Origin: Bifidobacterium tsurumiense
GTDB taxonomy: Bacteria > Actinomycetota > Actinomycetes > Actinomycetales > Bifidobacteriaceae
Assembly (NCBI RefSeq): GCF_000741765.1
Contig: NZ_JGZU01000006.1
Span: forward strand, 1-63,917
DNA length: 63,917 bases
Reading direction: 5' to 3'
The notes under the pieces were generated by a model. The model did not search any database and was not told the DNA's origin. It worked only from the letters and a program-made list of their open reading frames with translations. Shown one piece after another: positions 25,811 through 35,128 of this stretch (its first letter is position 1; every line of letters starts with the position of its first letter). A program made the position numbers and the translations under genes.

Positions 25811-28657
25811 TCAACATCGTGTGGCCTTTCGTCGCTTATAACCAATGCCCACTACCGCCGCAATCGCCAGAACAGTAAAACCGGAGTATAGGTACCAGAC
25901 GGATCCCCAACTTCCTGCTCTTGGCAAACTCGGTGGAATGACCTTGGTGTTTGCAATCGACCCAAGATCTATTTCCTGATGCTTTGCATCAAAAGTGAAG
26001 CTCTGTGAAGGTTGCACGCCGAGCACGTAGCCCGCAGGGGCTTTCGTCTCGACAAGCTTGTAAGAACCCCGGTCAAGGTTTTCTATGCGGAACTTTCCTT
26101 CTTCGGGGTCGGTGTCCCGTATCTCTGAACTACCGTCTGTCGTGTCGCACTCGGACTGGCTGGCGCAATCGGTAATCACATACTCCACGCCATCGGGATC
26201 GGTGAGTGTCCACTGTGATCCGCCGAGCAATTGGGCGGGGGAGGTGTCATCTACCTTCTGCCAACTCACAGTTCCGGGAATACGTTCGTTATTGATAGTT
26301 ATTTCGACATTCTCTTGGTCAAGCACAGCATCTTTCACAACCGTATCTGCGGAAGAATAGCCTTGGGGGAATCCGTCCTCTCGTATGAAGTAGGTGTCAT
26401 AGTCCAAGTTCTCCCACACAGCTATGCCTTGTGAGTCGGTGGTACGTTCGGAATCAGCAACCTCGGTATCGGTTCCGTCATATACGCTATTGCCATTCGT
26501 ATCTCGATACAGTTTGAATGCCGCTCCGGCAAGCACGGTATTCGTATCGCTCGCATCACGCTTCACAACATGAATGGAACCACGCGAAGGTTCTGGATTG
26601 TTTACGAAGGTGCAAAATACTTTGGATGCCAGGCCACCTGTGCCAGGAATAGCCACCGAGGCACTGGCTTGGGTTGCGCTGACCGAAACTGTACTTGTAC
26701 TGACGGCAATGCCGTTGGCAGCGACACGGTTCAGTTGCGGTTCGTAATCACGCAAATCCGTGGAAGTAGTAATACTTTCAGAGACGGTAAATGCGGTTCC
26801 GATCGATGCCGGAAGTGGTCCGACTTGGACCGGCTGAACTCCTTCCTCTGTGCCAGAAGTGGTTGTCGATTCATCGTAGCCCGCTCCGCTCACATTGAGT
26901 GTAAATTGGTCAGCATCCTCCTTACGTTTCACCACGTCCTTGTGTAGCACAATTCCAGCGAAATCCTCGGCACTTCCGTCCATGTCATTGACGCCCAGAT
27001 TCCATGTCCTGTACACGTAGTAACCCGGAGGACCCATATTAAGACGAGCCGACGTCGGACAGTCCCAAATTCTGCGCATCTCGTCGCTAATGAATTTCTC
27101 ATTACCATACGTGAATTGTCCAACTACACTGGTGGCGTATCTGGAATAATCTGTATTAGAGTGGCAGCCTCTGTCGCCACATCTTACCTTAAATAGCGCG
27201 CCGCGAGTATTCCCGCTACCCGTAGTTCTGGTGGAACCAATCCTGGCATCAATTTGAGTGGTAATCATCAAACCGCCCGAAGGCATAATGCTGAAACCCG
27301 TAATTCCGCTCGCGTTAACGTTGACGAGAGATTCACTCAAATCCAGCCGATTTGTACCACTATTGCTTATTTCAGTGTCTACACCAAACGATCCCTGCAA
27401 ATCACCCGATGCCACAGTAATCAGGTTGAGGATATTCGCGTATGTTCTTCTTCCTGTTATGGGAGCGCGGTAATACGAGACACCAATGACAAGGTCACCT
27501 TCATTGGAGAAAATCATATCTCCAAAACGCATGCTGAATGTCTGGTTCTTCGTGGCCTGAGAATCAACAGCACCCCATCCCTTAGGCGTTATTGCAGCAG
27601 TTGTTGGGTTTACAGCAAAGAGATAGTAAACGCTTTGACTCTCAGTTTTCGATATTGCACGGCTTTGGATGCCCCCGAAGTAGAATTCACCAGTGGCCGG
27701 ATTCACGGCACCACCTTGTATCTCTAAATTCTTCACTTGGTTGGTAACGGTGTATGTGCTACCGAAACGAGTCCATCCTCGACTACTTTGCGCAGGATCA
27801 TAACGCCACACCTGAAGGATGACTTTCGCAGAACTATTGCCCGTACTGGATCCCTGAGCACGCTCCACCAGATACATCTTGCCATCCGGAGCCACACCGA
27901 ATGCGTTGAAATTCACACCATTAGCAAATGCATTGAATCTGCTTCCATCGGACTTAGGACTAGGGATATAAGGTAATGGTTCCAACGTGGTTGCACCGTA
28001 GCTACCAACTGTACCTGGCTTCACCCTGTACAACTCACCTGTGTTAGTGAGCATTATGGGACCAAACTCGTTGTCTGTCGGCGCTGCACTTTGAGCAGCT
28101 GCCGCATCTGCCATAGCCCTGAACCCATTAGCTTGTGCAGAGTTCTCATTCTGCTGGTTATCTACTGCATCACTGTCTGAATCAGTTCCTGCATCGGTTG
28201 TCGATTGTTGGGTCTCGCCTTGTTCTTCACTAGACGAATTTGACTGATTATCTTTTTGCGTTTGAATATCAGCACCTGAGGAGGATGCTTCAGATCCAAC
28301 TTGACCGGCAGCTGAACTATCGACTTGGTTATCCTCTTGAGCTGATGACGTGGACACATCTGATTCACCATGATTGGCGTCATTTGAATTCAGATCATCA
28401 GTGACCTTTGAAACATGTTGTTCTTGCTGCGCATCAGCTGTAGATTCTGCGCGTAGGACGGCGACGCTGCCGACCCAAACACCATTGTCGCAGCCACAAT
28501 GGCCGCACCCAATCGCATAACGAACTTGGATAGCGAAGAAGCGAATAGGGGGGGGGCATAATTCCACCACCAGTTGATGGAACGTACAGACTATGGTTGG
28601 ATCTTTCCTGGTCTTCCTGTGGAACATTTTGGGTATGACGAAAGAGGGTAGATACAT
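25811..28657 (-). CDS. Pilus-associated surface adhesin with SpaA domains and LPRAG anchor; signal peptide out of frame
   Basis: The open frame encodes ~948 residues: a Ser/Gln/Asp-rich low-complexity stretch (about 85-200), a large globular or propeller-like domain (about 205-620), two SpaA/Cna-B domains (about 690-785 and 800-890; E-box-like YKLVETKAPAGY), then the sorting signal LPRAG (911-915), a hydrophobic helix and a basic tail. This is the pattern of a tip or ancillary pilin. Its expected Sec signal is missing from this frame. A textbook signal peptide (MRLGAAIVAATMVFGSAAS, cleavage near SYA) is encoded at 28450-28518 in a different frame, downstream of nine C on the coding strand (28548-28556). 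As written the product could not be exported, so the gene is phase-off, decayed, or misread. The frame also stays open to an ATG at 28684; 28657 is preceded by GGGGGGAGG. Confidence 0.75.
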   Translation of the reverse strand: MYLPSFVIPKMFHRKTRKDPTIVCTFHQLVVELCPPPIRFFAIQVRYAIGCGHCGCDNGVWVGSVAVLRAESTADAQQEQHVSKVTDDLNSNDANHGESDVSTSSAQEDNQVDSSAAGQVGSEASSSGADIQTQKDNQSNSSSEEQGETQQSTTDAGTDSDSDAVDNQQNENSAQANGFRAMADAAAAQSAAPTDNEFGPIMLTNTGELYRVKPGTVGSYGATTLEPLPYIPSPKSDGSRFNAFANGVNFNAFGVAPDGKMYLVERAQGSSTGNSSAKVILQVWRYDPAQSSRGWTRFGSTYTVTNQVKNLEIQGGAVNPATGEFYFGGIQSRAISKTESQSVYYLFAVNPTTAAITPKGWGAVDSQATKNQTFSMRFGDMIFSNEGDLVIGVSYYRAPITGRRTYANILNLITVASGDLQGSFGVDTEISNSGTNRLDLSESLVNVNASGITGFSIMPSGGLMITTQIDARIGSTRTTGSGNTRGALFKVRCGDRGCHSNTDYSRYATSVVGQFTYGNEKFISDEMRRIWDCPTSARLNMGPPGYYVYRTWNLGVNDMDGSAEDFAGIVLHKDVVKRKEDADQFTLNVSGAGYDESTTTSGTEEGVQPVQVGPLPASIGTAFTVSESITTSTDLRDYEPQLNRVAANGIAVSTSTVSVSATQASASVAIPGTGGLASKVFCTFVNNPEPSRGSIHVVKRDASDTNTVLAGAAFKLYRDTNGNSVYDGTDTEVADSERTTDSQGIAVWENLDYDTYFIREDGFPQGYSSADTVVKDAVLDQENVEITINNERIPGTVSWQKVDDTSPAQLLGGSQWTLTDPDGVEYVITDCASQSECDTTDGSSEIRDTDPEEGKFRIENLDRGSYKLVETKAPAGYVLGVQPSQSFTFDAKHQEIDLGSIANTKVIPPSLPRAGSWGSVWYLYSGFTVLAIAAVVGIGYKRRKATRC
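28548..28556. repeat. G9/C9 homopolymer tract in the 5' end of the pilus adhesin gene
   Basis: Nine consecutive G on the plus strand (C9 in coding sense). On the coding strand an ATG (28559-28557) directly precedes the tract, with GGTGGTGGAATT before it. Adding one C (C10) would join that ATG in frame to the signal peptide. Homopolymer runs of this kind are known slippage sites in bifidobacterial pilus genes. Confidence 0.8.
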
Positions 28658-28879
28658 CGGCACTACACCTCCCCCCTCGTGCACTTCCTAGTGCGGATTG
28701 CCGTTACGGCTTTATCCCTTCGTCAGGAATTTTATCAGCTAACGCTATAGGATGTTTTGCGAATCCATATTTTCTTATAATCCATTTCATATTTTGAAAC
28801 ACTGCAGATCAGGCATTTCATACAAGGTGTGCGCTTTGTCAATTCTCCTTCCTTGTGACGAGACTTCTGGCATATTAAC

Positions 28880-28918
28880 AACAAAGGCGCCCTCTCCTTG
28901 TAGAGAGGGCGCCTTGTT
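28880..28918 (-). terminator. Terminator of the giant adhesin gene
   Basis: Arms aacaaaggcgccctctc (28880-28896) and gagagggcgccttgtt (28903-28918) pair with a single bulge around a 6-base loop, and the stem runs into T-rich sequence on the leftward strand. Confidence 0.85.
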
Positions 28919-28968
28919 CAGCCTCAAGCAGTAACCATATTGATGGTCACTTGCGTTGTGCTAGTGCA

Positions 28969-31900
28969 TTACTTCTGGTTGCGGCGGCGGAGCACCATCA
29001 CCAAGATGACGCCTGCACCGGCCAGAATGACTGCAGCGAGCACGACTGCGGCAACCGCAGAACCTGTGCGAGCCAACTTCTTGACCTTAGTGGTCTTGGC
29101 AGGCTTGCTCGGCTCAGCAGGCTTTCCTGGCTTGCCGGGTTCTTCAGGCTCAGTCGGAGTGCCAGGTTCAGCATTCTTGCTGTAGACCAAGGTCACATCG
29201 ATATTGCCTTCGCCATAAGTGCCGGTCAATGGGCTGGAACCATCAGCCAATCCCACATAGGTATACCCGTCAATGGTCTTGGTCAACACAGCATATTCGG
29301 TACCTGCATCGCCCGTCAGCACGACCTGTTCGGCAATTACGTTGCCGTCCTTGTCGACGTAGCGCACAGTCACCGTGCCAGTAACGACCGGCACTTCATT
29401 CTTGGTGTATACCAAAACCACATCGGTATTGCCTTCAACAATGGTGCCAGACAGTTGTGCAGAACCTTGCTGCAATCCTGAGTAGGTGTAACCATCAATG
29501 GCCTTGGTGTTGACGTTGTATTCTTCTCCAGCCTTGCCACTGATTGTTGTTGGATCAGCGATGGCATTACCATCCTCGTCAACATAGTGCACGGTGATGG
29601 TGCCTGCGGGCTCCTCGACTACCTTGAGCGACAACTTAATGTCGTTCTCATTGGTGTTCAAAGAATCCTTGCCATTAGGCCACTGCACCGCACTCCAAGC
29701 GAAGTTGAATACTTGCCTCGAACCAGTGGCCTTCGTCGCGACAGCACTGAATTCACCAGTCACTGTGCCCGTGGCTGTTACCACAGTACCTGCAGCCAAA
29801 TCGTCAGCCACCTTCAAACCATTGAAGGTGATTTCCATCCATTCACTGGCCCCGTTCACCGCGGCTTGGAGCTTTGCAAAGTCGATAATGGAAGCTGGAT
29901 CAGTCAGAACAAACTTAACTATTGCTGTCTGACCATCAACTTCTACCGATTCAATGCTGAAAGCATCGCCGAATCCAGCGGAAACTGCATCATCTTTACC
30001 GAATCCTTCCGGATAGCTTACGCCATCAGGCAGGGTCAGCTGGGCTGTGAAACCAAAGTTCTTAATATCGATGGCAACAGAAGTGCCATCAGGATTGTTG
30101 AACTGGTTTTCAATTGCCTTCATCTGTTCTTGGATTTGCTTTGCATGAACCTTACCTGTGAGGCTAATCGTATCGCCCGCATATACAGGTGCCGGTTCGT
30201 CCTTGGTGGTGTTGTCACCGATGGTGAGATCACCCTCCAAAGGCATGCTTTGTGGTGCCGGTGCCACTGCAGTGAAGGTGATGCGCTTGTCATCAGAAGA
30301 TGTTGCAGCATCCTTTCCGTCTTCCCACTGGGTGCCATTCCAGATGAAGGAGAAGGCCTTCGTGGTTCCTGCCTGAGATGTGGCATTTGCCTTGAAGTAG
30401 CCGGAAACAGTGCCGACACTGGTAAAGTTCGTGTTCACAGGATCATCATCTGCGACCTTGACATCAGGAATGGTGAGTTTCAACCAAGTGCCATTTTCGA
30501 CACCCGCTGCATCCACCGCATCCTTCAGCTGCTTATAGGTCTTAATATTGCTCTGATTCTTCAAACCAAAGTCGATAACAACCTTCTGACCTTCCACAGT
30601 GACCTTGGTTACCTCAAAAGTATCCGCAGCACCATCGAAAGTGACCTTAGAGATGTCAAGTCCCTCAGGGAAGGACATCTGATCAGGCAGGGTCATCGAT
30701 GCAGTGAATCCAAATTGCTTGACATCCACAGAGATCGTGTTGCCATCAGGATTACCGAACTGATTCTCGATGAGCTTCATCTGATCCTTGATGCCGTCAA
30801 TACGCACAGCACCGGTCAATGGCAAGGTTGAACCAGCAAGCACTGGGTATGCTGCCGTTGCCTCAGTATCAGAACCGGACAACATATCGGAGGGCAGATC
30901 CAGCTCAACAGCGCTAGGGGTAACGAGCGTCAGTTGGATTACTCCATCTGCCGCACCCTTATCCTTGCCTGCATCTGTCTGGTATCCGTTCCATACAAAG
31001 GCGAAGTCCTTTTCGGTGCCGTTAGCGTTGGTGGCAATGGCATTGAAGTCCCCGGAGACCTCGCCGGCAATAGTGAGTGTCTGGCCGTCCTTCACGTCTT
31101 CGTCCACCGTGATATTGGGAACCGTGAGCTTCATGGTGTCATCCAGAGCATTGACTGCCGTCTTTAGCTGTGCGTAGTTCTCAATACCATCCTTCAGCGA
31201 GAAGGTCACTGTAACGGTCTTGCCGTCTGCAGATGCTTCAACATCGGATACTGCAAAGGTCTCAGCGAATCCTTCTGGAATCACTGTATCTGCAGACAAA
31301 TCCGCCGGCAGAGTCAAGCCTGCAGGCACAGTGAACTTCGCAGTGAACTCCGAAGAAAGGTCTGTAAGCTTGATGCCTTCTTGGTCAGTTGGATTGCCGA
31401 ACTGTGCCTCGATGTATTCCATCTGCTTCTTGACGCTGGCCGCATCAATAGTTCCGGTCAAGTTGATCTTGGAACCTTGATATACACCTGCAGGAGAAGT
31501 TGCCGTCGTATCGATACCGGACTGCTTCTGCTGGTCTTCGTTCGCATCAGTCGGCTGTACGTAGACAAGCATATCTGAAGGCAGGTTAGATTCCATTGGC
31601 TTCACCACAAGAATGGTCTGCTGGATGACATTGTCATCAGCGGCGCGGAAATCCTTGCCGCCAGCAATCTGCTTGCCATTCCAGGTGAGATTGAAACGAA
31701 TCGCCTTGGCATCAGTACTTGCAACGGAATTGAAGGTTCCCTTGACAGTGCCGGTAACGGTGAGCTCATCACCATTATCCACCTTATTCGAGTCAAGGCT
31801 GAAGCCTGGAACCGTGAGAGTGATGGAATCCTCAATCGGGTTAGTCACCTCACTTGCGGCACGGAATGCCACCTGCGGCTGAGAACCAGTTGCAAACACA

Positions 31901-34374
31901 GCTGTCTTCAATTCGGAGTAATTACTGTACGCCTGCTTGAGTCCAAGTGTGACCGTAATGGTCTTTCCGGAGATCTCAGCGGTCTTCACTTCAAACAAAT
32001 CACCCAAACCTGTTGCGACTACCTGAGAGGCATCCAAAGAAGATGGAGCATTCACGCCATCCGGCAGAGTCATTGTTGCAGTGAATGTGGAAGTGGTGCC
32101 CGTAAGCTTGATGTCTTCCGGATCAGCACCACCGAACTGTCCCTGGATGGCATCCATCTGCTGCTTGATAGCTGAAACATCAACCGCTCCAGTCAAGGAG
32201 AAGGTTCCACCATCAGTGGTATCGACTCGCAGAGCCGAAGTGCTGGTATCCTGGCCACGATCGGAAGAACCCCACATATCGGAATCAATGTTTCCTTCAT
32301 AGGGGAATGTGGTCACAGACGGATCATCTTTCCAAGACAGATAATAGGTGGTATCTGCTGTAAAGCTTGGATCTTCACCCGGATAGTTGAAAATCCATAT
32401 AGAGTAATCGTCAAACCTGATACCGTTTCCACCTGCTACAGGGGAATCAGACCAGTACGTATCATTTGCAAGCACAGATCCCGTCTTCGTGGCAGCTGCA
32501 GCCTTTGGCGTAATCTGCCCGCGAGCAAAATCGCCCAGAATTTCGCTGAGCTTCTGATTGTATGTAGCACCAGCGGTTACATAGGCAATTTCGCCTCCAA
32601 GCACGGGATCAGTCGTTATCGTGAAGATATCAGGATTCTGCTTGAAGATGCTGGAATCAGCGAAGGTACCGCCATTGGCAGAGAAGCCAACCATGTACAC
32701 ATTGTCTGTGTACTGAGCATACACGTCAATTTGTGTGACACCCTCATTGAAGGTGAGTGTAGAGCCACTGCTGATTTCATCACTCGTTGGATCTGCTGCG
32801 GTTGTCCACTTGCTGAAAACTTTTCCTGGACGAGCGAAGTCCTCGTTTGCTTTGATGACATCTTCGTACGTGAGTGCTGCCGTGCTATCTTCCGATGCCG
32901 GGATGCTTTGGATATAGTCAGTGCCCGCACCATTGTGATAGATGACAGTCTTGGAATCCCACTTCGCATACACTTCAGTGTCAGCATTAAATACTGTGTC
33001 GCTGAAGCTAAAGGCATGTTCGGTGCCGGAATCATCCTTGTAATACCAACCCAAGAACTTAATACCTGTGGAATCGACAGGCGTACCAACGTCTGAAGTT
33101 CCCGTAACAAAATCCAACTTATAACCACGAATCGTGGACTGGACCTTGTCAGCCGTCGTATCATCCGCAAACTTAGCGTTGCTGTTATTCAGCTTGAAAG
33201 TGACCTTGGCTGCAGGTGTGAACACATGCTTGAGGCCATCAGCCGATGCATTCGCCACCTGATACTCATACGTCTGACCGTTCTTGTTGATCGGGTTGAG
33301 CACGTTCACCGAGGTATCGGCAAGAGTGAAGAGCGAAAGCCTTTCACTGCCATTCTCTGAGCCGTTGGTTGGAACGGTAGTGTCTGGATTATATGTTGGA
33401 TCGAAGGCCAGCAGATAGGAGCCGCCCAAGACCACATAATTACCACCATTATCTGCAGTCTTGTCTTTAGCGTCAGTGTTGACCACAGAGTTTCCGCTGA
33501 AGGTAAGCAAGCCGGCTTGAGCACCAAAGGAAGGAGTGTATTTCATTCCCGTAGTTTCAAGAGTGGAGTCAACAAAGCTGGCAACAGTCTTGTTGGAGTT
33601 GATATTGAGTCCGCCTAGAGTGCTGTTCTTAATGGCTACCTTTGAGCCACCAGTCACAGAAATATTCGCCTCACCCACAGAAATTCTTGAACCATCTGCG
33701 GTAAGGGAGGAGCCGTTGGAGAGTTTGACCGTGCTATACAGCGTCATCGCTTGCCTATAACCAGGTGCAGCATATGCGTACCAATCTGCATTGTCCAGCA
33801 CCACGGAGTAGAGCGAATACCAAACCTTCTTCGTAGTCAGCGAAGCATTTGTCAGCGCTGGAAGGTTATAGGCCTCATTTGCACCGCTTGCATTGACATT
33901 GACCGTAGCATTGGTAATCGTGGTATTTGCGTTGAAGATAGCAGCGCCATGAGTACCATTTGACTCAATCGTCAACAGATCGCGTCCAGAGGAACCCTTG
34001 ATAGCACCGTTCAAGGCAATACCGTCGGTCGTGGCATTCAATACATAGTGACCATCAGTCAGAGTAGCGTCTTTGGCAACGTTAATGCCTGTTGCTACAC
34101 CGGAAATTGTAACGGTATTGGTGCCTGCGGTCATCGTGGAGCCGGACGCCAGAGTGATGGCAGTTCCAGTTGTACCTGCAATCGTGGTGTCAGCAACGAC
34201 CTTCAGCGTTACGCCGGAAGGAATGGTCACAGCAGTCCACGATGCAAAATCACCGGAGAGATTGATTGTGGTGATATTGGTATTGGCCTTCTGCACTTCC
34301 AAAGCCCTCGCCATTGTGGCAAAAGCATTGTCCGCAGAGGAACCATCGTTGTCATCACTGCCAGCTGAGTTCAC
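28969..34374 (-). CDS. Giant LPXTG-type adhesin, main fragment downstream of an in-frame stop
   Basis: A 1801-codon frame, contiguous and in phase with the 34375-34794 fragment but separated from it by a single TGA (34375-34377). Domains: a beta-helix-like parallel repeat region starting with SDDNDGSSADNAFATMARALE (about 5-330), two or three InlB-like B repeats (about 400-560, with FLGWYYKDDSG and VYAKWDSK), and four ~220-residue repeats starting near 726, 971, 1184 and 1402, each opening with a K-x-QM-x-x-I-x-x-QF motif. Two MucBP domains follow (about 1590 and 1663, VHYVDEDGN and VRYVDKDGN), then a Pro/Lys-rich wall region, a LARTG sorting motif (about 1765), a hydrophobic helix and RRRNQK. 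MucBP domains point to mucin or glycan binding. Without the N-terminal fragment this part has no signal peptide. A GTG directly after the TGA could allow restart but would not supply export. Confidence 0.85.
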   Translation of the reverse strand: MNSAGSDDNDGSSADNAFATMARALEVQKANTNITTINLSGDFASWTAVTIPSGVTLKVVADTTIAGTTGTAITLASGSTMTAGTNTVTISGVATGINVAKDATLTDGHYVLNATTDGIALNGAIKGSSGRDLLTIESNGTHGAAIFNANTTITNATVNVNASGANEAYNLPALTNASLTTKKVWYSLYSVVLDNADWYAYAAPGYRQAMTLYSTVKLSNGSSLTADGSRISVGEANISVTGGSKVAIKNSTLGGLNINSNKTVASFVDSTLETTGMKYTPSFGAQAGLLTFSGNSVVNTDAKDKTADNGGNYVVLGGSYLLAFDPTYNPDTTVPTNGSENGSERLSLFTLADTSVNVLNPINKNGQTYEYQVANASADGLKHVFTPAAKVTFKLNNSNAKFADDTTADKVQSTIRGYKLDFVTGTSDVGTPVDSTGIKFLGWYYKDDSGTEHAFSFSDTVFNADTEVYAKWDSKTVIYHNGAGTDYIQSIPASEDSTAALTYEDVIKANEDFARPGKVFSKWTTAADPTSDEISSGSTLTFNEGVTQIDVYAQYTDNVYMVGFSANGGTFADSSIFKQNPDIFTITTDPVLGGEIAYVTAGATYNQKLSEILGDFARGQITPKAAAATKTGSVLANDTYWSDSPVAGGNGIRFDDYSIWIFNYPGEDPSFTADTTYYLSWKDDPSVTTFPYEGNIDSDMWGSSDRGQDTSTSALRVDTTDGGTFSLTGAVDVSAIKQQMDAIQGQFGGADPEDIKLTGTTSTFTATMTLPDGVNAPSSLDASQVVATGLGDLFEVKTAEISGKTITVTLGLKQAYSNYSELKTAVFATGSQPQVAFRAASEVTNPIEDSITLTVPGFSLDSNKVDNGDELTVTGTVKGTFNSVASTDAKAIRFNLTWNGKQIAGGKDFRAADDNVIQQTILVVKPMESNLPSDMLVYVQPTDANEDQQKQSGIDTTATSPAGVYQGSKINLTGTIDAASVKKQMEYIEAQFGNPTDQEGIKLTDLSSEFTAKFTVPAGLTLPADLSADTVIPEGFAETFAVSDVEASADGKTVTVTFSLKDGIENYAQLKTAVNALDDTMKLTVPNITVDEDVKDGQTLTIAGEVSGDFNAIATNANGTEKDFAFVWNGYQTDAGKDKGAADGVIQLTLVTPSAVELDLPSDMLSGSDTEATAAYPVLAGSTLPLTGAVRIDGIKDQMKLIENQFGNPDGNTISVDVKQFGFTASMTLPDQMSFPEGLDISKVTFDGAADTFEVTKVTVEGQKVVIDFGLKNQSNIKTYKQLKDAVDAAGVENGTWLKLTIPDVKVADDDPVNTNFTSVGTVSGYFKANATSQAGTTKAFSFIWNGTQWEDGKDAATSSDDKRITFTAVAPAPQSMPLEGDLTIGDNTTKDEPAPVYAGDTISLTGKVHAKQIQEQMKAIENQFNNPDGTSVAIDIKNFGFTAQLTLPDGVSYPEGFGKDDAVSAGFGDAFSIESVEVDGQTAIVKFVLTDPASIIDFAKLQAAVNGASEWMEITFNGLKVADDLAAGTVVTATGTVTGEFSAVATKATGSRQVFNFAWSAVQWPNGKDSLNTNENDIKLSLKVVEEPAGTITVHYVDEDGNAIADPTTISGKAGEEYNVNTKAIDGYTYSGLQQGSAQLSGTIVEGNTDVVLVYTKNEVPVVTGTVTVRYVDKDGNVIAEQVVLTGDAGTEYAVLTKTIDGYTYVGLADGSSPLTGTYGEGNIDVTLVYSKNAEPGTPTEPEEPGKPGKPAEPSKPAKTTKVKKLARTGSAVAAVVLAAVILAGAGVILVMVLRRRNQK

Positions 34375-34794
34375 TCAAATCTCGGTCAAAGTCGAGGGGT
34401 CAACTGCGTTAGCATTTGCATCGCCTGTGCCATCACTGGTGTCACCAGTCGTATTTGCAAGACTTGCAACTGGTGCAGCTGCAGTGCCTCCTTCTACGCC
34501 AGTAGTATCCGCAGACGTATCGTTTGCAGACGACTGATCAGCAATGCTTGCGACGTCACTGGTATCAGCAGAAGGCGTATCATTCGTCGCTACGTCTTCT
34601 GAACCAGATGCACTATCCCCGCTCGCATCGCTATTCGTCGTTGAGTCTGGTGTGAGCACCGTGCTTGCTTCTGCTGTCGGTGTCACATCCGTATTCTCTG
34701 CCGTGGCCGCAGGAACGGTAAGTAGCATCGCCAAGGACACTACTGCCGCTGCTGCCACATGCAGTAACGATTTTTTATTCTTCCCTTTACCCAT
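34375..34794 (-). CDS. Signal-peptide fragment of the giant adhesin, ending at an in-frame TGA
   Basis: A 139-residue N-terminal fragment. The start is the ATG at 34794, with GGAGGAATC upstream. The signal peptide reads MGKGKNKKSLLHVAAAAVVSLAMLLTVPAATA, followed by a Thr/Ser/Asp-rich linker that ends STLTEI before the TGA. The next codons continue in the same frame as VNSAGSDDNDGSS, the usual opening of the beta-helix region of such adhesins. EI-W-VNSAG would be a natural reading if the stop were TGG. The intact gene would encode about 1940 residues. Upstream sequence 34800-35128 has no other gene. Confidence 0.8.
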   Translation of the reverse strand: MGKGKNKKSLLHVAAAAVVSLAMLLTVPAATAENTDVTPTAEASTVLTPDSTTNSDASGDSASGSEDVATNDTPSADTSDVASIADQSSANDTSADTTGVEGGTAAAPVASLANTTGDTSDGTGDANANAVDPSTLTEI

Positions 34795-35128
34795 GATTCC
34801 TCCACTACAGTGCTTAGGATCCACCTCTAATAATATCAGTCGGGTTTGTCCAAATTCAAGTAAAGAGTAGGGGTGCGCTGTGTTGTGAATCACATTCATG
34901 CAGCTTTTTGGATGAATTTTACGGGAACTTTCCCCTCAACGCCTTCGATTGAGAAATCGTCTCGTTATATTGCCGGAAATTCAATGTGTTGCAACTGGCA
35001 TTTACTTCCGATGGATAACAGCAATTTCACAGGATTTTCCTCCTGCACAGCATCACTCAACTACGACACGACACCATATTCCTCAGGCCTTCTTCAGCGT
35101 AGACTCTCTAACCGTGCAGGAGAATATC

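Noticed and set aside
29587..30831. A 414-codon plus-strand ORF within the giant adhesin
   Set aside because: Antisense shadow of repeat-rich coding sequence, without supporting signals.
34375..34377. TGA as a selenocysteine codon or Trp codon
   Set aside because: No SECIS-like element or other TGA reading is visible, and core genes in the window use TGA as a stop. A simple nonsense mutation or error is more likely.
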